A stretch of DNA of 20,330 bases from a virus, in the IMG/VR virus record IMGVR_UViG_3300038954_000112, positions 1-20,330 of that record; one strand, 5' to 3'. Under the pieces are notes generated by a model. It was not told where the DNA came from, searched no databases, and saw only the letters and a program-made list of their open reading frames with translations. This document shows, in pieces, positions 1 to 6,436 of the stretch. The stretch's first letter is position 1; each line of letters begins with the position of its first letter. Both the position numbers and the translations under genes were made by a program.

Positions 1-1
1 G

Positions 2-700
2 GAACAATACAAAGGACTTAATTTTGCCAATGGTGCTATTTGTAGTAGTGTATTGAAAAGAGATTTACGTAAACAATGGCAGAAAGATAACCAATACAGC
101 TATCAAATATTCGGGTATGATATTGACGAACCGAAAAGGGCAAAAGCCTTCACAATAAATTATCCAGAAGCTAAAGGGTTTTATCCGTTGCTTATGCTTG
201 GATATTCTAAAAAAATGTGCGTTGATAAGGTTGAGAAAGCTGGCATCGAAATTCCTTTAGCTTATAGGCTTGGTTTAAATAATAACAATTGTTTGAAAAC
301 TGGTTGCGTTCAGGGAGGTATTGGATATTGGCAGAAAATTAAACGTGAAATGCCTGATAAGTTTGAAGCAATGGCAAAAGTTGAACATAAATTAACCGAT
401 GCAAAAGGGGAGCCCGTGACCATGCTGAAAGACCAAAGTAAAAAAGCAAAGGATAGCGGGAATGAATTGGTGTTTTTAAAACCGCATCCAGACTATCCGC
501 ATATTAAAGACATAAGCATGATGAAAGGCAGAGAACCTAAACCATTGAAGGATTGTTTTGGTGAATGTGGAGTGACTGACTTGGAAAGAAATCCAACGGA
601 AAATGAAATAAACTTTGCTAATCCTAATGGCTTTGAAAAAGCCAAAGTGGGCGGGCAAAAAATAAATTATGGTCTATTTGCACAAGCTTCGATTAAATGA
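2..700 (+). CDS. PAPS-reductase-like adenine nucleotide alpha-hydrolase family protein, 5' end outside window
   Basis: The reading frame is open from the first complete codon at base 2, so this is the C-terminal part of a longer gene; the TTG at 53 is internal. The visible text has the look of phage-encoded phosphoadenosine phosphosulfate (PAPS) reductase-like proteins: an AICSS segment followed by a basic KRD..R stretch, a CVDKVEKAGIEIP helix, and a cysteine pair in NCLKTGCVQGG, with another cysteine pair (CFGEC) near the end. The ATP-binding PP-loop expected at the N-terminus lies upstream of the window and cannot be checked. Members of this superfamily activate sulfate or adenylate RNA or DNA bases for thiolation; the true substrate here is unknown. 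The stop TGA overlaps an ATG (ATGA) that opens a 28-codon frame. Family assignment is from memory of the motif pattern, not a search. Confidence 0.72.
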   Translation, partial: EQYKGLNFANGAICSSVLKRDLRKQWQKDNQYSYQIFGYDIDEPKRAKAFTINYPEAKGFYPLLMLGYSKKMCVDKVEKAGIEIPLAYRLGLNNNNCLKTGCVQGGIGYWQKIKREMPDKFEAMAKVEHKLTDAKGEPVTMLKDQSKKAKDSGNELVFLKPHPDYPHIKDISMMKGREPKPLKDCFGECGVTDLERNPTENEINFANPNGFEKAKVGGQKINYGLFAQASIK

Positions 701-783
701 ACGGTCGTAGCCTTGCAGCTAACGGCTACAAATATGAAACGGCAGGGATTAAGTGCGAAACCCTATCAGCCGACCACAAATGA
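697..783 (+). CDS. Candidate 28-residue small protein coupled to the preceding gene
   Basis: An ATG at 697 overlaps the stop of the PAPS-reductase-like gene (ATGA) and opens a 28-codon frame ending at TGA 781-783. The peptide begins MNGRSLAANGYKYE and contains one cysteine. The ATGA overlap is the usual sign of translational coupling and the composition is protein-like. The same stretch can also fold into a branched RNA, so the open frame may be incidental. No family is recognised. Confidence 0.3.
   Translation: MNGRSLAANGYKYETAGIKCETLSADHK
703..775 (+). other. Potential three-way-junction RNA fold
   Basis: GGTC 703-706 can pair with GACC 772-775, closing two inner helices. One is GTAGCC 707-712 with GGCTAC 724-729. 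The other is GGC 741-743 with GCC 769-771, continued by AGGG 744-747 with CCCT 761-764. The first inner helix is perfect over six pairs; the closing stem is only four. It directly follows a gene stop codon. It may be a structured 3' end or a regulatory element, or chance pairing; no known riboswitch class is recognised. Confidence 0.25.
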
Positions 784-807
784 TGAATAGTAGCACACAG
801 TATAATT

Positions 808-833
808 CAGCACCACAGTCCTCTGCTGTTTTA
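808..833 (+). terminator. Weak hairpin followed by a short T run
   Basis: CAGCA 808-812 pairs with TGCTG 824-828 across an 11-base loop, followed by TTTT. The stem is only five pairs, so this is at best a weak terminator separating the upstream gene from the small genes that follow. It lies immediately before a candidate promoter element. Confidence 0.2.
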
Positions 834-839
834 TATTTG
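832..839 (+). promoter_or_regulatory. Candidate Bacteroidota -7 promoter element (TATATTTG)
   Basis: TATATTTG matches the Bacteroidota sigma-ABfr -7 consensus TAnnTTTG exactly and lies 35 bases before the ATG at 875, a sensible position for driving the run of small genes. No convincing TTTG or TTG -33 element is seen at the expected distance upstream, so support is one box only. Confidence 0.35.
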
Positions 840-874
840 ATGTTAATAAAGGCTGGCTTTAAATTTAATGTATT

Positions 875-1060
875 ATGTATTACTATGTAATTCCAAAGAC
901 AAACGATTTGTCAGACGACGGTTACTATGTTGTAAGAGCAAAAAACCTTACAGACCTGAAAAACAAAGGTTTTAACAAGAATGCAGTTGAACGTAGAAAC
1001 AAAGATTATGACAAAGCTGTCAAAGGTTTAAACAAAAGGAAACTTAAAGTTTGGGATTAA
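875..1060 (+). CDS. Hypothetical protein, 61 residues
   Basis: A short tyrosine-rich N-terminus (MYYYVIP) is followed by a strongly charged, lysine-rich second half with several K/N/R runs. No signal peptide, membrane segment or metal-binding motif is seen. The ATG at 875 is preceded by an A/T-rich leader with no SD, which is normal for Bacteroidota genes. A competing ATG at 868 is in a different frame. It is the first gene after the candidate promoter element and is followed by a stable GC hairpin. It is probably a small phage accessory protein, but I do not recognise a family. Confidence 0.6.
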   Translation: MYYYVIPKTNDLSDDGYYVVRAKNLTDLKNKGFNKNAVERRNKDYDKAVKGLNKRKLKVWD

Positions 1061-1070
1061 GTTTTAAATT

Positions 1071-1104
1071 GGGCAGGCTGTTCGTTGGTTTGTTCAGCTT
1101 GCCC
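1071..1104 (+). terminator. GC-rich intergenic hairpin
   Basis: GGGCAGGCTG at 1071-1080 pairs with CAGCTTGCCC at 1095-1104, ten pairs with one G-T wobble and a 14-base loop. No T tract follows, so it is not a classical intrinsic terminator; it may protect the 3' end of the upstream message or slow transcription. The loop TTCGTT (1081-1086) is also complementary to AACGAA at 1123-1128, which lies just inside a tiny open frame beginning at 1120. Confidence 0.45.
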
Positions 1105-1171
1105 ATAACAGATAATTAAATGAACGAACTTACAATATACCACTACCGCATTAAAAGATACGATTTTTATT

Positions 1172-1381
1172 ATGTCAGATGTAGAATTTAAGGAATTAAA
1201 ATATGGGTTCAAATATGGTGACGCAACTATTGAACGCCATATATGCGATGAGAAAAAAGGATGGATTGTTTTAGGGTTAGAAACCCAAAAACGCAGACTT
1301 CAAATATATGTCACCAAAACAGGGAAAGTTAGAATACACGATGAGAATGGAAATGAGTGGCTTCCTTCAAATGGTGGCTAA
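1172..1381 (+). CDS. Hypothetical protein, 69 residues
   Basis: The ATG at 1172 follows a T-rich leader with no SD. The protein alternates beta-strand-like hydrophobic patches (GWIVLGL, RLQIYVT) with charged loops and ends in NGNEWLPSNGG, suggesting a compact all-beta or mixed small domain. One cysteine and two histidine-like positions are not arranged as a metal site. No family is recognised. It sits in the run of same-strand small genes. A 23-codon frame starting at ATG 1120 overlaps its beginning in another frame and is probably not a gene. Confidence 0.6.
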   Translation: MSDVEFKELKYGFKYGDATIERHICDEKKGWIVLGLETQKRRLQIYVTKTGKVRIHDENGNEWLPSNGG

Positions 1382-1440
1382 CATTCCGGCTGTATGTTGT
1401 CAGTTTTTATGCGATTTTGAAACACAAAAATTATAATATT

Positions 1441-1686
1441 ATGAGTACACATGAATTATTTAAGAAACACTTTGGTAACCAGATAGCGGTTGATTTAAAA
1501 CACCCTAACATGGAAAGTTTTTTTGAAGAACTGAATGAAGAATGCTTGCAGGAAGATAAGCATAAAAAATGCAATATACAGCGTGTTGTAAGGCAGTTTA
1601 CTTGCTCCTGTGGCATTCCTGACGCTATTCGATTATGTGAAGGTGTGGAATATTGCATGAAATGCGGAGATAGGTTAAGCAAGTAA
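1441..1686 (+). CDS. Small zinc-ribbon-like protein, 81 residues
   Basis: The chosen start is ATG 1441, preceded by an A/T-rich leader (TTATAATATT); the frame is open further up to 1357, but that would overlap the previous gene by 25 bases and add unlikely residues. The N-terminal half is charged and helical. The C-terminal part carries C55-x-C57 and C72-x2-C75 with C66 between them, a spacing compatible with a small zinc ribbon or zinc finger. Such modules in small phage proteins often bind nucleic acid or a host polymerase subunit, but nothing here identifies a partner. The stop codon is nine bases before a strong predicted RNA pseudoknot. Confidence 0.6.
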   Translation: MSTHELFKKHFGNQIAVDLKHPNMESFFEELNEECLQEDKHKKCNIQRVVRQFTCSCGIPDAIRLCEGVEYCMKCGDRLSK

Positions 1687-1695
1687 ATTACTTAC

Positions 1696-1736
1696 AACGG
1701 GCAAGTATAGCGCCCGTTTAAAAAAATGTGCTATAC
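1696..1736 (+). promoter_or_regulatory. Predicted H-type RNA pseudoknot
   Basis: Stem 1 is AACGGGC 1696-1702 with GCCCGTT 1712-1718, seven perfect pairs. Stem 2 is GTATAGC 1705-1711, inside the loop of stem 1, with GCTATAC 1730-1736, also seven perfect pairs. The connecting loops are 2 bases (1703-1704), 0 bases between the stems, and 11 bases (1719-1729) containing seven consecutive A. This is the classic coaxially stacked geometry with an A-rich third loop. It lies between the stop at 1686 and the ATG at 1767. It may regulate translation of the next gene, stabilise a 3' end, or bind a ligand. It does not match preQ1-I in detail. Confidence 0.5.
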
Positions 1737-1766
1737 AGATTAATTAACGTTTTAATACAAATACTT

Positions 1767-1994
1767 ATGAGATACAAAACAGCAGCGAAAATGGCAGAAA
1801 TAGCAACTAAATACCCTGACCGAAAAAATGTTGGTTTAGACAATGTTAGCACACGTACTTGGTACTTTCAAGGCGGTGCAGGAAAGAGTAGTTTTAGAAT
1901 ACCTATAACAGCTACAGATAGAGAAACAGCGATAGCAATATTTGAAACCGAACACCCCGACAAGAAATGGGGAATGACAACTTGCTATGATTAG
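1767..1994 (+). CDS. Hypothetical protein, 75 residues
   Basis: The start is taken as ATG 1767. The frame extends up to a GTG at 1728, but those codons lie inside the pseudoknot and add an odd hydrophobic stretch. The protein is basic at the N-terminus (MRYKTAAKMAEIATKYPDRK) and contains WYFQGGAGKSSFRIP, whose GGAGKS resembles a glycine-rich loop but is too short and isolated to call a P-loop NTPase. The C-terminal half reads like an ATDRETAIAIFETEHPDKKW helix-loop. No family is recognised. Expression may be governed by the upstream pseudoknot. Confidence 0.55.
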   Translation: MRYKTAAKMAEIATKYPDRKNVGLDNVSTRTWYFQGGAGKSSFRIPITATDRETAIAIFETEHPDKKWGMTTCYD

Positions 1995-2011
1995 TATGTG
2001 TGCACAAAGGA

Positions 2012-2057
2012 TTAGTGTATGGCAAGTGCCATCACAGAACTTAATTAATAACACTAA
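2012..2057 (+). other. Intergenic hairpin with alternative outer stem
   Basis: ATGGC 2019-2023 pairs with GCCAT 2028-2032 around the tetraloop AAGT; GTG 2015-2017 and CAC 2033-2035 can extend it with a bulged T. Alternatively TTAGTGT 2012-2018 pairs perfectly with ACACTAA 2051-2057, close to the start codon at 2069. The two outer pairings exclude each other, so this could act as a switch on translation of the next gene, but the stems are short. Confidence 0.3.
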
Positions 2058-2068
2058 AGATTAAAATT

Positions 2069-2281
2069 ATGAAAAGACTTTGGAATAGAATACGAAAGGC
2101 ATTTGCTATCCACATTGTTATGTTGCGTTTTATTTCTGAAAATAGAATGTATTCAGCTTATGAAAAATACGTTGATTGGGAAACATTAGCAATGGGTAGA
2201 GATGAAGTTGGTACTTATAAGTGGTTTATTTGGTATGTGAAACAAAATAAAGATTTTAGAAATACGTGGCTTGGATTTTAA
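2069..2281 (+). CDS. Hypothetical protein, 70 residues
   Basis: The ATG follows an A-rich leader (TTAAAATT) without SD. The N-terminus is strongly basic (MKRLWNRIRKAFAIHIVMLRF), forming an amphipathic or weakly membrane-binding helix, and the rest is rich in tryptophan, tyrosine and phenylalanine. No clear transmembrane segment, cysteine pair or catalytic motif is visible. No family is recognised. Its TAA stop is immediately followed by the ATG of the broken RNA ligase gene, so the two were probably cotranscribed. Confidence 0.55.
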   Translation: MKRLWNRIRKAFAIHIVMLRFISENRMYSAYEKYVDWETLAMGRDEVGTYKWFIWYVKQNKDFRNTWLGF

Positions 2282-2552
2282 ATGCCACATTACATGCAGA
2301 TATATACACCTGCTGTAGGACATTCACGAGCAAAGAGTGAAAAACAAAGCACTACAACCGCTATTGCTATTAAACATTGAATCAGGAGAATGTTATATTT
2401 TCCCTAAAATCGACGGAACAAATGTAAGTGTATGGCTTGATGAAAATGGAGAACTGCAAGCAGGAAGCCGAAAAAGGCATTTAACTGTTGATAATGATAT
2501 TGCAGAGTTCTCCAAAAACCATTGCTTGCTAAATTACAAATGCCAGAACTAA
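2282..2552 (+). pseudogene. RNA ligase remnant, frameshifted and 3'-truncated
   Basis: The frame starting at GTG 2337 contains FPKIDGTN, SVW and AGSRKR. This is the nucleotidyl-lysine motif I (K-x-D-G) and the following Ia-like region of the Rnl/covalent nucleotidyltransferase superfamily, which repairs broken RNA by 5'-3' ligation. The family is normally several hundred residues; here only about 70 remain, with motifs III to V missing. An ATG at 2282, directly after the previous stop, begins a frame reading MPHYMQIYTPAVGHSRAKSE. It would join the ligase frame smoothly (KSEKQ then ALQPLL) if one A in the A-runs at 2340-2348 were removed, pointing to a one-base frameshift. After about 2505 the sequence stops resembling the family and runs antisense into the end of the convergent gene. 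Non-functional as a ligase, in my judgement. Confidence 0.62.
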
Positions 2553-2867
2553 ACTAAGTGCGCTTATCAAAAAAGCCCCGATTGCAATAGCTAATTTTAT
2601 ATTAGCATGCATGTTTTTTATATGCTTTTCGATTGCCTTTTTTTCAATGCTATTTTCCTGCAACTCCTCAATCTGGGGGCGATACGGACAGCTGCGCTCC
2701 CGGTTGTAGGTGTATTTTTTTAAAAGATCAATCTCATGCCTATTCTCTTTTGTTTTAGCGTAAGCATTTTCGAACAATTCCTTTTGATGCTTGACAATTT
2801 GCTCGATTGTTACTAATCGTTCTAATACTTCTTTGTTGTAATCTTGTTCGCTCATGTGTATTATCAT
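2529..2867 (-). CDS. Small coiled-coil protein with C-terminal membrane segment (XhlA/holin-like)
   Basis: The first about 85 residues are charged and heptad-like (EVLERLVTIEQIVK, HEIDLLKK, IEKKAIEKHIKN), and residues 91-112 form one hydrophobic membrane helix (KLAIAIGAFLISALSLVLAFVI region) ending at the very C-terminus. This layout, an N-terminal helix plus a tail anchor of about 110 residues, matches XhlA/haemolysin-type lysis accessory proteins and some small phage tail-end membrane proteins. It is the last gene of the late operon, where lysis genes are often found; its ATG directly follows the stop of the hub gene (TAAATG). M5 is an alternative start. No endolysin is in the window, so the lysis role is inference. 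Confidence 0.6.
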   Translation of the reverse strand: MIIHMSEQDYNKEVLERLVTIEQIVKHQKELFENAYAKTKENRHEIDLLKKYTYNRERSCPYRPQIEELQENSIEKKAIEKHIKNMHANIKLAIAIGAFLISALSLVLAFVI

Positions 2868-5800
2868 TTAATATATAATAGGAGGGTGTATTGATTTTCC
2901 GTGTAGATACAAATTCAATCTCTCTTGATCAGATAAGATAGAAGGTATCACTATAAATTCATCAAGCTCACCATCATAGAAGGATGACAGCACTGTTCCC
3001 CCTTTACAGCCTAAATACAGATCATCCGTGTTAGATGTATCTCCTATTAATGATATATCGTTGTTAGTATCTTGTAAAACATTATCTATATATAACTTCA
3101 TTTTATCATTAGTTCGATCAATCTCAAAGATAACACTGACATATTCGTTTGTGAACACCCCGGAACCAACACTTACATTCGCTGAATTTGCACCATCATC
3201 AATTGCACAAATTAGATTGTTGCTTGAGTCTTTATAAATCATATAATTTCCCCCTTTATGAATTATATAAGCCGTTGAGCCACTATTTGTTGCTTTCAGC
3301 CAAATTGCTATAGTCCTTGATTGCGTATTGTCGTAAGAAAAAGAACCGTTGTGATTAATTATCAGTCGCTCTTGATTTGATGCGTCAAAATCGCCGATTG
3401 TCTTTTCTTTTTCATTTGGCTCCGCTCCTGCTGCACTGACAGCATTGTTTGTATTTAAGCTTATGTCATATACCGAGTCAATATCTCCTGAAGTTATTTT
3501 TTGATAACTAAAGCTTGTTAGGAACACATCAAAAGATGGGAAGTTATTCGATATAATATAATTTTGAAAATAGCCCTGAATGAAATAGGCAACGTCTTTC
3601 GTATCCCCACTGTCATTCTTTACCTCAATTTTCACGTCTTGATTAATAATAGGGATAATAACATAAGGTTTTCCTGTTACGAATGAAATGTCACTAAAGA
3701 CATGCCCTTGTGTGGTTGTTATAGATATAATCATATTAGTTGAATCTCCATTACTATCAGTTATACCTAACCCGGTCACGTATAAATATGAGTAATCAGT
3801 TTGATTAAACTTAGGAAAGACAAGATAAAAATCTCCGGTAACTGCATTGTGAATCACCTGTTGACTAGCAAGTTGTGGAACATATAAGGGCTTTGTCTCC
3901 CAGCTTGCTACCGGATTACCTTTTGCATCATAACTTTGCGTAAGTGTTTTTTTCCCGACATCGAAATCTTGTATACCACCGCTTGTGCTTTGTCGAAGTC
4001 CACTCAGGTCTACATTTGCTCCATCAACATTCAGTGCTCCAGACCCTAAGCTCAACGACCCACCTTCGGTATCTATGTCTCCGTTATCAGCATCTATGAA
4101 TCTGTTCAGTTTCCCGGTATACGCTGAAACTTGTGAGATATCGAATTCTTTATTGTTAATTTTTTTCAAAACCGCCGTTCTCGTTGCAACTCTGTTTACC
4201 TCAAACCAACTCCCATCCCAGGTATTCATCAAGGGATTATATTTCACTTTGTTGGCAAATAAGGAATATGTATTTTCATTATATGTAATTTGAAGTCGTC
4301 TAAACAATGAAATCAAATCAGCACTTTCATTGTATATCGTGCCTTCCAGGACAAGCAGATACTTCTTTTGATTGCCTAAAGTCTCATTAACAAGTAGTTG
4401 ATTGAAAAACTGCATAAAACCTTCCGTGTCGCCCTGCCGCCATTTATCGTTCACATTAGTGACAATTCCTGTTCCAGGGACATATATGCCAAGAAGGCCT
4501 CTGCTTAATGCCCCTCCTGAACCAATTAGGCTGTCATCTAGCTCATATTTCAATGTGCTGCCTGTGTTTTCAGCAGTATACTCAACGTAATCGGGAGGCG
4601 CTTCATTGTCTTCGATGTGTTTTACTGTGATTGCTGTCTTCTGTATGCCATAAGTATTGCCATTTGCGCTGCCAGAATTTATTATCTTTATTTCCGCTGT
4701 GTTTGTCTCCGGGATGTCTTCTGTGTATAGCTCAACCGAGAGACTGGCATTTTTATTCCCACTTCCGCCTAAGCTAGGGCCACTTGCTCCACTAGTCTTG
4801 TAATCAATTGTGTTTGAACTTGTATCCCAAGAACCATCAGCTTGCAGATAATAGATACCAACTTTAACCTGCATTGAGATATTCAGCCAATCATTGCCGG
4901 GGCCGGTTAACCCGCCAAAATATACATCTAACTTCAATTTTATATGCAAATAATTACCTGTTCCAGTCTGTAATTGCGGAGTCTCATATGTTGTTCCAAA
5001 CGCAAAGTCTTGTGTGATTAGAGAGCCATTATTTTTCGTTATATATCGCCCCTGAACTTTCCCTAAAGCTGGCAGATAAGAAAAAGAACAGCCTGCCCTA
5101 TATATATCCGATTGGTTAACCGAGTCAATTATATCTAATGTACTTGTACCTCTTGATTGTCCATTTCGATCAAATTCGCGAAAAACTGCACTGCCAAAAA
5201 GGTCATCGGTTTGCATAATATACCAATACCCGGCGAATTGAAACATCACCGCGCGAAAGCGGGTAAGAATATGTTCAAGAACTTCATGCAAGCTAGATTT
5301 CTCCTCAACAACATTTATGGTTCCATCGTAGCCTTCTTTTTCTTTTATCTTAGTCCAAACCTCCTTGCTTTCTGCTCTCACATAATGGAGCGGTTCATAA
5401 TCAGTGCCGCTTGGCATTGTCTCACTATACCATTTTGTGTACGTTCTTATACAAGGATCAGTTGACTGATAAAAATTCATAATAGTAGGCAACTCTCTTA
5501 ATGCTTCTGCAAACGTATCTAAAAAAAAGTTCTGGGTAGTATAATCGATTTCCTTTAGAAAGCCAACCCCATCTACTGCCGAAAGTTCCACACTTTGATA
5601 ATAATTGTCTCCTAATTTACTAAAGTCGTTTAATATAATGCCAAACCAGGGGGATTCCGATTCCCTTTGTATTGATACTAAATAGCGATTTTCATTATTT
5701 GTTCTCAAATTGTCAAGAAAATCATCAAGGATGCCTATATTATAAGTATCTTCCATTATTTCGACGCCTGTTATGTATTTCACATTGCTGTCGGCGCCAA

Positions 5801-6434
5801 ATATTATTTTCAAGGTGCATTCTCCACTTGTGTCCGGGCTGAAGCTGCCTTTAATTGTTTGCCATCCAGATTCATCTAGTGTAAATGTATTTAGATATGC
5901 CTGCCCATTTTCACTGTCGATAATATTTATAATAATATCTGTTCCAGCAGAAGCCTTAACATATGCTTGGAAATTATATGTTTTTTCTGAAGACAATGAA
6001 TCTTTTAAAACTTGCTCAACTCTGTGATCTAAGGGATTTCTTGGCGCTGTTGTCTGCTCATAACGTAATGAATTGGAATAGAATTTGTAGTTTTCGCTTA
6101 CAGAAACTGAATAGCTACCTTCACCAGAATCAATATACGCATACCATAACCCCGGCTCTTGCTCTTCTACGCCTTCAATCACCGCACCTGCAAAGTTATT
6201 TGAAGCTATAAGATTTTGTTTTCCTCTATTATTCATAAATACAGATGCTTCTGAAGTCATGAATCCACCTTTGACGACATCAGTTATACCTCTGTCCCAG
6301 CTCAATTCGTATCCAGGTGCTTCGTTAGCAATTTGTGTATATTGATTGTCATCAACACCATCCTTATCAAAAATTCTAATTCTATGATATACACTGCCCT
6401 TACCTGTAAATTCAATTCTATATAATTCATTCAT
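2868..6434 (-). CDS. Large tail-tip hub/adhesin protein with inserted carbohydrate-binding-like domain and C-terminal LamG-like domain
   Basis: This 1188-residue protein follows the tape measure gene, the usual place of the distal tail/hub protein. Residues 1-80 (IRIFDKDG, YELSWDRGITDVVKGG, ASVFM) and about 235-300 (YLVSIQRES, WFGIILNDF, VELSAVDGVGFLKEI) read as two halves of a hub-like N-terminal domain. Between them, residues about 80-230 form a jelly-roll-like carbohydrate-binding-module (CBM-like) insertion (YNFQAYVKAS, GWQTIKGSFSPDTSGECTLKI). The middle is beta-rich with repeated glycine/serine linkers. Residues about 1015-1188 look like a concanavalin/LamG fold (RTIAIWLKA, VSVIFEIDRTNDKMKLYID, GELDEFIV). 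The protein probably forms the tail tip and binds host surface glycans. Its ATG is two bases from the upstream stop. Confidence 0.75.
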   Translation of the reverse strand: MNELYRIEFTGKGSVYHRIRIFDKDGVDDNQYTQIANEAPGYELSWDRGITDVVKGGFMTSEASVFMNNRGKQNLIASNNFAGAVIEGVEEQEPGLWYAYIDSGEGSYSVSVSENYKFYSNSLRYEQTTAPRNPLDHRVEQVLKDSLSSEKTYNFQAYVKASAGTDIIINIIDSENGQAYLNTFTLDESGWQTIKGSFSPDTSGECTLKIIFGADSNVKYITGVEIMEDTYNIGILDDFLDNLRTNNENRYLVSIQRESESPWFGIILNDFSKLGDNYYQSVELSAVDGVGFLKEIDYTTQNFFLDTFAEALRELPTIMNFYQSTDPCIRTYTKWYSETMPSGTDYEPLHYVRAESKEVWTKIKEKEGYDGTINVVEEKSSLHEVLEHILTRFRAVMFQFAGYWYIMQTDDLFGSAVFREFDRNGQSRGTSTLDIIDSVNQSDIYRAGCSFSYLPALGKVQGRYITKNNGSLITQDFAFGTTYETPQLQTGTGNYLHIKLKLDVYFGGLTGPGNDWLNISMQVKVGIYYLQADGSWDTSSNTIDYKTSGASGPSLGGSGNKNASLSVELYTEDIPETNTAEIKIINSGSANGNTYGIQKTAITVKHIEDNEAPPDYVEYTAENTGSTLKYELDDSLIGSGGALSRGLLGIYVPGTGIVTNVNDKWRQGDTEGFMQFFNQLLVNETLGNQKKYLLVLEGTIYNESADLISLFRRLQITYNENTYSLFANKVKYNPLMNTWDGSWFEVNRVATRTAVLKKINNKEFDISQVSAYTGKLNRFIDADNGDIDTEGGSLSLGSGALNVDGANVDLSGLRQSTSGGIQDFDVGKKTLTQSYDAKGNPVASWETKPLYVPQLASQQVIHNAVTGDFYLVFPKFNQTDYSYLYVTGLGITDSNGDSTNMIISITTTQGHVFSDISFVTGKPYVIIPIINQDVKIEVKNDSGDTKDVAYFIQGYFQNYIISNNFPSFDVFLTSFSYQKITSGDIDSVYDISLNTNNAVSAAGAEPNEKEKTIGDFDASNQERLIINHNGSFSYDNTQSRTIAIWLKATNSGSTAYIIHKGGNYMIYKDSSNNLICAIDDGANSANVSVGSGVFTNEYVSVIFEIDRTNDKMKLYIDNVLQDTNNDISLIGDTSNTDDLYLGCKGGTVLSSFYDGELDEFIVIPSILSDQERLNLYLHGKSIHPPIIY

Positions 6435-6436
6435 AA

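Noticed and set aside
1120-1191. 23-codon open frame beginning at ATG 1120
   Set aside because: It overlaps the start of the better-supported gene at 1172 and has no other sign of coding.
1684-1736. Stop-codon readthrough stimulated by the pseudoknot, as in retroviral gag-pol
   Set aside because: The nine-base spacing is right, but readthrough of TAA would add only seven residues before TAG, with no downstream domain to fuse.
1696-1736. preQ1 riboswitch or type III toxin-antitoxin RNA
   Set aside because: The stem lengths and loop sequences do not match the preQ1-I core, there is no repeat array, no ToxN-like gene follows and the downstream gene is not a queuosine gene.
697-2068. Integron cassette array with attC sites between the small genes
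   Set aside because: The intergenic hairpins differ from one another, and the GTTRRRY/RYYYAAC core sites are absent; CTAACG near 719-724 does not fit the full consensus.
2868-6434. Diversity-generating retroelement target in the hub gene
   Set aside because: No reverse transcriptase, template repeat or C-type-lectin variable region is seen; the C-terminus looks LamG-like and there is no near-duplicate segment in the window.
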